Shown here piece by piece: positions 55,521-64,000 of a stretch of DNA of 64,000 bases. The first letter of the stretch is position 1. Each line of letters starts with the position of its first letter. A model generated the notes under the pieces. The model was not told the origin of the DNA and searched no databases. It saw only the letters and a list, made by a program, of their open reading frames with translations. The stretch comes from Filobasidium wieringae (Eukaryota > Basidiomycota > Tremellomycetes > Filobasidiales > Filobasidiaceae), in the NCBI GenBank assembly GCA_001600055.1, contig BCIV01000003.1, positions 687,162 through 751,161 of the forward strand, in the 5' to 3' direction. A program made the position numbers and the translations under genes.

Positions 55521-58500
55521 ATGTCACTCTACTCTGAAAACGCTCCTGAGCAGGACGCTTACCAGGCTCTCGCTGTGGCTCTCGGAAAACCCGCTGAAAC
55601 TACGGAGCAAGTTGAAGCATTGCTTATCACTTCGAACCTCTTAGAAAGGAAGCCTACAGGTGTCATAGAGATCTGTCTACCTTTATTCGAAGCGATCAAG
55701 AATACTGGAGATTCAGCTCTGAAAAGATGGGTGTTGGACCGGATAGCTTTCGGGTTGGGAAGAAGTGAACTACCGCATCAGAGCAAAACCACCAGTACGT
55801 ATGTTTTGCTTTCAATCTGCATGGTATATTTTGTAGCGCCTTGCCGAGTGTAAACTACGTCTTGGTTGTACCAGTTTGTTAAGATTGTGCAGACAAGGAG
55901 ATAGATCCCTAACTAGCTTGTTATCGCTCCAGTTGCTTCCAGTGTGCTTGCGGATATGGTCAACTTGCTCCAAGACCCTTCACCCGCTATCGTTAAATTG
56001 GCAGTTCAGTCGCTCAGTTCGATCTATCCTTTACTGTTTAGAGCACTGTAAGTAGATGATTGGTGAATATGAGATGACTAAAGCTGAGACATCTCAACGT
56101 TAGGTGTTTGGCACGACCACCTCAAGAACAGCAATGGCAACTCCTACGGAATGCCAAAACGCAAATCATGGCCTTTGCTTTAGCCATCTCGCTCGACCCT
56201 GCTACTCTTGGAAACCCCAAAGAGATCAACCTAGGTGTTCGTTCTCTTTCTTGGAAATTTATACAACGGACTTTATTGGTTGCGACTCGAGGTGGAAGTG
56301 CGGATCCTCGAGTGAGCGAAAGTTTTGAACGACGGAAGGCTACATCCCGGACTGACACCTTTTCTTATCTGCACAGAAACAAGTACAGAACGAAAACGAT
56401 CCAAATCTCAACTTGGTACCAGCCGAACATCCGTTCATCAAGTCGGTCGAGTTGATGACAGAGACGAATCAATTATTAGCTCAGATCAGCCAAGCTTTGT
56501 CGACGAACAGGTATGTTCGGTGACACATCGTATCAAACTGAAACTCAAAATACTTGTACAGTGAACCTGCTATCCTGCATCCCATCCTGAACATGGTACC
56601 TCCCTTGTTGAAAGCAAGGCCAGCATTAGCTACGAATCTTATACCTGCTATCGCGGCCTGGACGCCCGCAGCTATGATCACCGCAAACAAATCCGCAAGT
56701 CAGGTTCGAGCGGTCGAGAAAGGTTTGAAGGTGGTCATGCATCATCTGCTGAGGTACGTATATATATCCCTGATGGGACTTTCCTTGCTCATCAGAACGT
56801 CTGGCTTTCATAGGACTGGCATGTTCCCAGCATTCGGCGCGCAGCTGAATGATTCGCTGCAAAAGCAAACCGTACGAACAAGTGCTGCGATCAAACTTGA
56901 GAAAATCTCACGGCAAGAAGCAGCTGTACGAAGAGCGCAAAAAAGCTCTGTGTACGTGAAGCGGGAGCACGAGCAAGTGACACCCGCGATCAGTGATGGG
57001 CAACCTTCCGCTACAAAGAGACAGAAGACAGAGGTACCAGCCCCTCAAGCTGCTCGCATGCCCGGGGAGGGTTTGGGCCCAGATGTAGATGTGACCAAGC
57101 TTGGCTTCGATCTAATGCTCGATCTCCTTTTTGCGTCACTCAATTCGGTTGATGAACGTTCAATTCGGCAGATTACGGAGGTGAGCTTCACTCGTTGAAC
57201 TACCTGCTATTTTGATACTGACTCTGTGGTGGCATACTTGTAGCAAACTCGACACCAATTGCGAGGGACTGATGCAGTCCATCATCTAGCATTGGCGCAG
57301 TCTTTAGGTCCACCACAAACCGCCCCAATAGCTTCAACATCACAAGCGATGACTGAGGCTATGCGGAATACTGCCGTTGCGTTGCCTTCCCGTTTGCAGG
57401 AGGATGAGCCAGATGACATGCTGCTTGACCCGCTTGATGAGGATTCTGCCATTCCTTCGGGCGCAGCGCTTGGTGTCGGATTGAGCGAAGTAGGAAAGCT
57501 TGAGGATGGCCCGCCTGAGAACCCTCTTGAAATGCTTGTCGAAGAAGAGGAACCAGAAGACGCACCAAATATAACAATACCAGACGAGGTTGCGATGACG
57601 CAACAGCAAGAGGAAATTTTACCTGTGACATATGTAGAATTTAGTCTACCAGAAGTCGAGAGTCTAGACAGAGACGCTCGTCATCAGGTTGTCTTGCAAA
57701 TTATCCAAAGAATCTGTCAGACAGGAGGAGAGATTCAACAACAGATGGCCAATGACACGGACATTCGGATGCTGGACGATGATAGCGAAGCCGTTACGGG
57801 TTTAGCTGGGCCAATGGTGTCTCCGAAAGAGATGTGGATCCTGCTGTTGGCCCGGATGGCCAGTCGATCTACAGATGATACGCTCATTAAGAATGAGGAC
57901 GGCACGTCTTCTGGTGATGATTGGATCAGACAGACCTTGTGCGATCACATAATCGAAGATTTCACGACAAGGTAAATCACTGAAACTCAACAGAAATGCG
58001 TAATGATCTCTAAAACTGCCTTCAACGCTTAGGTCAAGATTGGCTCGAGTTTGGTTGAACGAGGAGTGGTACAGCTCCCGATTGAAAGGGCAAGATCCAG
58101 TTAGTCCAATGGTATTCGGTGATGAAGCAGTATCAATTGAACTGCGCCCTTTTGACAGAACGCCTCATCAGCTTACTCGAAGTGGACGAGAATCCTCCTG
58201 ACGCATTACCTTGAGAAAGTTGAAGACGTCGAATCCTCTGATAATTCATTGAGCTCGTTCCTGATCGATCTCCCTGACATACCAAGAGAAGTTCTGGAGA
58301 TCCTGCGAGGATTGTGCGAACGCTCCTCAACGTAGGTTTCGACGTTGATCACTGCTGCTGAGTGTCGACTAAGGAGATACATTTGATATAGAACGATTGT
58401 AGGGATATCGACTCTTCGAGACATCGTTACGTTGAGACCGCCTTTACGTTCCAGCGCAATGACCCTGCTGCTTGATATGACAACGCATCCAGGTAACTCC

Positions 58501-60071
58501 ATACGCAATCTAACACCGGATGGATCTTCGCTGATACACGTCCATTAGATCGAAAGATACGTCTGGTTGCCATCAATACTGTCAAGAGATGGGTACCCGA
58601 AAACCAGGCCATGAGCGGCATGGTGATCACTTTTGCGAAACAAACGTTTGGGAAGCTCACTCAGGACCAAGCTGCTCCGAACGATACCAAGACGTCCTTC
58701 CCAGACTATTCCTACCTACCAAACAACATAACGCTGCCATTGAGCCAAGAAGTGATACAACAATACGTAGAGCTTCTGTTTGCTCTTAGCGTGCGAGAAC
58801 CGCAACTGCTTGAAGAGTAAGTTGTCATTCGGCATGTATATCTGGGAGAGTACAGGTTGATGAGTTTGCTTTGTTCGGACACAGGATTTTCATTACCTTT
58901 ACGCGTTGTGACGAATCTATCCAAACGGCTTTGAAAGCGATCGCGACACCGTTGATCAGGTCACTTGGCTCGAACCACGCGAAGCTACTGGAACTTCTCC
59001 AATCCTTTTCTCCAGAGTCGGAACCGTTCGCTCTGCATGTTCTTACTGTACTTACCGAGAGCGCTCGCCCGAGCGCTTCTCTTGTTTCTGTTGTAAAACA
59101 ACTGGCAGAAGAGCGAGATCTTCCTGCGCGTTTCTTAATACCTATTGCAGCACAAATGAGTCGGGTAAGTTACGACTGTGAGAGCTGTAGACGATTTCTA
59201 TTGACACGCAGATATCTCAGGCGGAGCTCTATCGATTTCTTCCGCATATACTGGGTATCCTGTCGGAAAATCCTGTCGAGAATCGGGAGACTATCCGAAA
59301 TGTTTTCAGAAATATCATCCCGATTCCAGATGTACATGCTTCTACGAATCTTCCCAAAACGAAACCCGAGGAATTATCTGCCGCGGACTTGCTTGTGCTG
59401 TTACACGAACAGGAAAAGTCGATTGGGGTTTCTGCAGCGAAAGAAGGTGAGAACGAGTCATGCAGCACCGCTTGCGATTTTGCTAATACACATGGTCTTT
59501 CTAGCTATCGATATTTGCTTTACGCTAACGGACAGGTTCCCATCCGAGGTTTTGGCGGTTGTCATGCAGCGTATCATCGATTCGGTTTCCCTTCCTATTT
59601 TGTTCATGCGAACGGTAAGATTCGTTTCGGCCTGTGTATAGCGAATGCCTCTGACTCTCGGACCGTACGCACAGGTGATTCGATCCGTTCAGACTTACAA
59701 ATCGCTTGTCGGTTATGTATCGACAACACTACTTTCGCGATTGATCACCAAGAAGATCTGGACCATACCTCAACTTTGGCTAGGATTCATGCACTGCGTC
59801 AAAGCCATAGCTCCGGCGAGCTTTGGTGCTCTGATGCAGTTACCTAGAGAACAGCTCAAGGAGTTGATCGAAAAGCAGCCATCGATCAAACCAGCATTAT
59901 ATCAATACGTGGTGCAGAAAGCGGGTATAGCGAAAGCAAAGAGCTTGGAGGATGTGAGTCAAATGGAGATGTCACGAATGATCTGGACTGACTTAGTCTG
60001 GTTCTGCTCAGGTATTTGGTAACGGGACTCCGACGGCTGGCGTGAATCAACCGATCAGTACCGTCTCATGA
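55521..60071 (+). CDS. PTA1: Symplekin/PTA1, scaffold of the mRNA 3'-end processing complex
   Basis: Sixteen exons: 55521-55794, 55933-56047, 56104-56311, 56377-56510, 56562-56753, 56814-57180, 57244-57971, 58033-58099, 58159-58331, 58392-58492, 58549-58816, 58885-59164, 59212-59446, 59505-59614, 59675-59953 and 60012-60071; 1196 aa with all phases matched. The N-terminal HEAT domain includes 'NLGVRSLSWKFIQR', diagnostic of symplekin/Pta1. The middle has a Lys/Arg-rich linker and a long acidic region, and the C-terminal helical domain includes 'VGISTLRDIVTLRPPLRS' and 'LLVLLHEQEKSIG'. Symplekin scaffolds the cleavage and polyadenylation factor, binding Ssu72 phosphatase and CstF/CPSF subunits. 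The length fits animal symplekin (about 1270 aa) better than yeast Pta1 (about 785 aa), so the C-terminal domain lost in budding yeast is kept. Confidence 0.93.
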
Positions 60072-60318
60072 ACGCAGTCGTTCCAGTCCATGTTGTATTC
60101 ATTAATATCATAGCATCACACCATCGCATCAGAATAAGAGTCTGTTAGAGCTACCTCTGTCCGTTTGATGTCTCCTCAGGCAGCAGAACTGAAGCTCTGT
60201 CTGGAAGCCTAAATTTATACTCATAATGAAGCAGACCTGCGTGCTGCGGTGATGCGGAGATTTGATCTGCTTTGGCTGCTACAACGGTGACGACGGGCTT
60301 TCACTCCAACTCTACAAC

Positions 60319-61228
60319 TTATAGCGGTTTACCTTCTGGCGCTTCTCTCCACAGCCGATCCAGTACCTTCTCGTCCAACTTGGCAATCCAAATCTCATCT
60401 ACTTCCATATCCCAATTCCCTTCCTTTGCTGGGACCTGCCCGTCGCAGACATTCCCACCCATTGCAACGTTAAGTAATATCTTCCATTCACTCAACGGTC
60501 TCAGTCCGGGCGGAATGGAGGATCGCATGACAGCCCGATCGTCGATGCACCATACTAACTTCCCATCAGGCTCAGACCAGTAGAAATCGTACTTGATTCT
60601 CCCCGTACCTCCATGAGGTAGTTTGGTCTTGATCACTCGATGTTTCTCCCTCTCTTTTTGACTCCCATCGTACGTTCCCCAATGTAAACAACTCCCGTTG
60701 ATCCCCGAACCGTTCCAAGTCTCGGCGAGATCGATTTCCCCCTCGTCGGGCCATGAGAAGGGTTCGGAGGGTAATAACCAGAAAGCGGGCCAGATACCGT
60801 TCCCAAGTGGAAGGGTCAGGGTACATGAGAGATGGCCGGTCGGGCTGGAGAGAGGACGATGGGAGACCAGGCGGGCGGAAGTTTGGGGATAGGAAGAGGT
60901 CGGGGCGGAGGATGAGATGGCACGGATCAAGAGGGTGTTCCGTTCGGTGCTGCGAGACGATCAGATTAGGTGCCACCAATCCGAGATTCTACTGTTGCCC
61001 TTCCCTTGGAAGATAGACTTACTGCAGACTGTTCTCCCTAGAATCAGTGTAATACTGTAATTCCTGATTCCCCCATCCGTCCGACCCATGTCCGATCTTG
61101 TGCTCCCATTCTTGCGAGACAGGTATGGAATGCCTGAAGGATGGTTGCCAAACGATCGTAGGTTTCACTGCGCTGGTAGTAGCAGCTTGAGCCGGACGAC
61201 GCTGGAAGAATTTCTTGAAGCCTGACAT
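60319..61228 (-). CDS. Glycoside hydrolase family 16 protein without signal peptide
   Basis: Exons 61023-61228 and 60319-60949 on the reverse strand, 278 aa. The GH16 fold begins with 'GSDGWGNQELQYYTD' (residues about 50-64) and includes 'GNGIWPAFWLLP', then the catalytic motif 'EIDLAE' with nucleophile E140, D142 and acid/base E145. The C-terminal strands 'GRIKYDFYWSEPDG' and 'PLSEWKILLNVAMGGN' follow. Family members with this start are beta-1,3- or 1,3(1,4)-glucanases acting on cell-wall or plant glucans. It lacks a signal peptide or transmembrane anchor: the first 20 residues are basic (SGFKKFFQRRPAQ). An in-frame ATG at 61303 would add 25 residues that also lack a signal sequence. It could be cytosolic or secreted unconventionally, or an upstream exon is missing. 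Confidence 0.85.
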
Positions 61229-62042
61229 GAGAACCTGTTGAGCGAGAAGTGTGATAGACTTTGTTTTGTTTGTGAGAGATGCGCGAGGTCGTGCTATATG
61301 CATCTGGATTCGCAGGGATCCTTTCGATCCCGCCGCCTAGTTACGTTGCGGTCGCAAGTCTATGCTCCTATCGCTGTCAGCTATCGCTGCAGCCGTCAAC
61401 ATGTTCGACATTTAGCTTCCAAGACGGAAGACAGAGGACGATCGAACGTCAGACAGGAATAAGACCTTTCCGATAGGAATGAACGCGGATGCTAAGTTCT
61501 GGCAGGTTTCACCGCAAAATGTCGGCTTGCCTGCGGAATACGTTCGTTCGGTTGCCAAGAAAGGGATTCCAATCGTCGCAGTCAGCCAAGATCAGCCACT
61601 TACACCTGGAATTTGACCCTCGCGATGACTTGACTCTAGCGAACTTGCAGCCAGGAGAGAGATCTCGCAGCAGCAGTTGCAGTTGGGTCTGGGCCTTCGG
61701 TGCCATGTGACAATTGATCCGAGTGACGTAGAAACGTGCCAACGTGCCAGAAATAGAACTGAAACGCGACCGTTCTGTATCCTATCCCGTCGTCATCGTT
61801 TCACAGGCCCAACCCGTATAAACAAGCGAGGTCAATACATTTTCTACCATTCGAGCGATTCCTTTGTTGCTTTTTTCCATCAGCGACACATCAAAACATC
61901 GACCTCGTACTTATACTTTCACACCAATCGTCGCTTCATCCATCAATCCGTACCATCGACTCTCGATCATCTTACACATCTCTCTAATCACCCTTCTCTC
62001 CCCTAGTCCCCTTTCAGAACCTCTCATCTTCTCTTCAGCAAG
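61229..62042. promoter_or_regulatory. Divergent intergenic region between GH16 and PAP2 genes
   Basis: About 815 bp between two start codons. Short frames exist on both strands but have no protein-like features. The stretch just before the PAP2 start (61950-62040) is C- and T-rich, as in other leaders here. Confidence 0.5.
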
Positions 62043-64000
62043 ATGTCTACCACTCACACTCACGAGTCCGTTCTTCCCACCACCACCGCACCCACCACAG
62101 CTCAACCGGAAATCCACGAGAAACGGGGGCTGTTCGGTAGGAACAAGAAGACAGCACCTATCGCTGCGACTAGGACGAACGAGACTTACGTTGCCGGACA
62201 GACCGGAGGGACTGCTCTTGGAGGAACCGAATATGCGGGGAAAGGACCTTATGGTCATGGATTCACCTTCGGTCGATGGATCAAGTGAGTCTACTCTCTC
62301 AGGTTTTCCTGGATTCCTTTTCCCACTGTGACTCTAATCTGACCGACCTCTACTTCCAATCTAAAATCGTAGACTGAACATGTTCGATCTCATCACCATG
62401 GCAGCAATGGGTGCAATCGGACTGGGAGTGTTCGAAGCGGATCCCGCACCTCGTAGGAACTTCCCCGTCTATACGCCTACTACAGGCGAAGTCGTCTACC
62501 CTCAGTGAGTCCGTCCGGAGTTTTCCTGATACAGTCCACGACCACTTATCTACCACCGTCGTTGGAACACAGATTCGCTTATCCCGTAAATCGGCAGGAC
62601 TTCACGTTCCTACTTCTCATCCCTCCTAGAGAGCTAAATCTTGTTCTATTTGTCGTCGATTTAGTACCGACACAACATCATTCCCATCTACGCCGCCGCG
62701 CTGCTCGCCTTCTTCGTCCCTTTTGTGTTCTTCGTCTTGTTCCAGATAAGACATAGGAGTCCGGGGATGTTGCGTGAGACCTTAGTTGGTTTTGATGCCG
62801 GAAAGGAGCGTGAGCACTGACGAAGTTCTTGTTTGAGTGGATAGTCGATTCGACCATGGGACTTCTAGAGAGCTTGATGTAAGTTTCACGCTCATACCTG
62901 AGGTTAGAAATTGGATTGATCCGCTGATACGGTTGGAATCGACAGTACCGCAGCGGTCTTCCAGGTCTTCCACAAATGGCTCATCGGTGGTCTGCGACCG
63001 TCAGTCTCGCTCACGATATGACGACAAGTCAATGATCGGAAAAACTTATCCTCTTGTTGACTTTAGCCATTTCTTGGACGTCTGTCAACCCGACTTTTCA
63101 AAGCAAACCGGGACTGGGTTCGCTAACTACATGTACACGAGGGACGTCTGTACCGGGTGAGTTTCATCTTCCTTCAGTGTCGTTTCCTCTTAGCTGGATA
63201 CGCAGATTAACTCTTTGATCACAATAGAGATGAGGGAAGGATCAATGAGGCGCTTCAGAGTTGGATGTCTGGTCATTCTACCGCTATCTTTGCTGGGTTG
63301 GTCGTGAGTCCGGATAATCTCGATGGGCGTGCAGGGAGAGAAAGTGGCTGATTCTGCTATCAACCGACAGTACTTGGCCTTATGGTTCAACGCTCAATTG
63401 AAAGTCATGTCCGATCACCGACCTGCGTAAGTCTACTGCGCCCGCTCGATGTTGTGTTGTGGTTGACTAAAACTCGCGCGCGCGGATATATGAAACAGAT
63501 ACTGGAAGATGATCTTAGCTATCGCTCCTATTCTCGGAGCCAGTTTGATCGCCGCTTCTTTGACTATTGATGAGTACCACAATTGTAAGAGCAAAATTGG
63601 TTCACGATTTGGATTGAAGTGCGAGACTAAGTGTAAGTTTGGGATCGTCAGGGTACGATTGTCTTGGAGGAGCCGTCACTGGAACTTTCTGCGCTTTCGT
63701 AAGTACTCCCAAATCGATTCAGATCTTACATCAAGAAGCAGTAAGCTCACAAGGATCTTAATCTGCCACTCGATAGATTGCCTACCGTAAAACTTTCGCT
63801 GCAATCTTCGATTTCAGATTCAACCATATCGTTCTTCCTCGTAAGTCTCCCGCCCCTCATTCGAGATTTCCGAAAGAAATCTGACACAGAGATAAACCCA
63901 ACTAGGAACCACTTCTCTCTTCGGCAGGAAATCTGTAGCCGGGCAGCCGCTCAAGTTCGGTTACAACGTACAGGAGGCTTTGTACCAGCGCCCAGCAGCC
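62043..64000 (+). CDS. PAP2-family lipid phosphatase (DPP1/LPP-type), 3' end beyond window
   Basis: Thirteen exons seen: 62043-62284, 62373-62504, 62573-62585, 62665-62773, 62845-62878, 62946-62999, 63067-63156, 63228-63303, 63371-63426, 63499-63584, 63652-63698, 63777-63840 and 63906 to the edge; 366 codons so far. Such enzymes dephosphorylate phosphatidate, lysophosphatidate or diacylglycerol pyrophosphate in vacuole, Golgi or plasma membrane. Membrane segments include 'MAAMGAIGLGVFEADPAP' and 'AAALLAFFVPFVFFVLFQI'. Motif C1 is intact (K187...R194-P195 in 'KWLIGGLRP'). Motif C2 reads W-M-S-G-H241 where PSGH is usual, and C3 keeps H296 and D300 ('DEYHNWYDC') but has Leu where Arg normally follows Ser289. 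The catalytic histidines are present, so activity is plausible. One exon is only 13 nt. Confidence 0.9.

Noticed and set aside
1..64000. Mobile elements, CRISPR arrays, viral or plasmid genes
   Set aside because: I saw no transposase, reverse transcriptase or integrase motifs, no terminal repeats and no regularly spaced direct repeats anywhere in the window.

Overview
This 64 kb window is nuclear DNA of a yeast-like or filamentous basidiomycete. Class Tremellomycetes (the Cryptococcus/Kwoniella neighbourhood) is my best guess. The support is: dense core eukaryotic genes on both strands; about 117 short introns I could place (mostly 45-80 nt, GTNNGT donors, CTNAC/CTNAT branch points, YAG acceptors); a free DASH-complex SPC34; a FunK1 kinase; a C6 zinc regulator; and a dystroglycan-type cadherin of the Axl2 type. 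Nearly all gene models below were spliced by hand, and in each one every exon phase adds up to an intact frame. There are no transposons, CRISPR arrays, plasmid functions or prokaryotic genes.

Layout, left to right. At 0.05-1.9 kb is a TRIP4/Rqt4-type zinc-finger protein of ribosome quality control (-), followed by a tRNA-Gly(CCC) (-). A BTB-domain protein (+) and the cytosolic glutamyl-tRNA synthetase (-) come next. The synthetase shares a 343 bp divergent promoter with a long DASH SPC34 homologue (+). At 10-12 kb lies a FunK1 protein kinase (-), then a glycerophosphodiester phosphodiesterase (+), a Golgi pH regulator (+, its ATG directly after a (CA)17 tract) and a Reg1-like PP1 regulatory protein whose 5' end I could not find (+).

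The middle holds a Reb1/TTF1-like Myb factor (+), the SSU-processome protein UTP15 (-) divergent from TCTP (+), a small protein kinase (+) and an Axl2-like cadherin (+). TEL1/ATM (-), 13 exons and about 3070 aa, fills 34.7-44.7 kb and is divergent from the exosome nuclease DIS3/RRP44 (+).

The right part holds a GC-rich intergenic block with RNA-like inverted repeats, a Zn2Cys6 regulator (+), V-ATPase subunit G (-, first exon is the ATG alone) divergent from symplekin/PTA1 (+), a GH16 glycosidase with no signal peptide (-) and a PAP2 lipid phosphatase (+) cut by the window edge.

These genes do not form a pathway cluster; they are mostly housekeeping: translation and its quality control, ribosome biogenesis, RNA decay and 3'-end formation, DNA-damage signalling, kinetochore, and membrane and vacuole functions. 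I found no convincing new multi-gene system. The points most worth a second look are the extended SPC34, the ATG-only exon, the possible structured RNA at about 48.8-49.2 kb, the Reg1 homologue without a visible start codon, the altered PAP2 motifs and four GC-AG introns.
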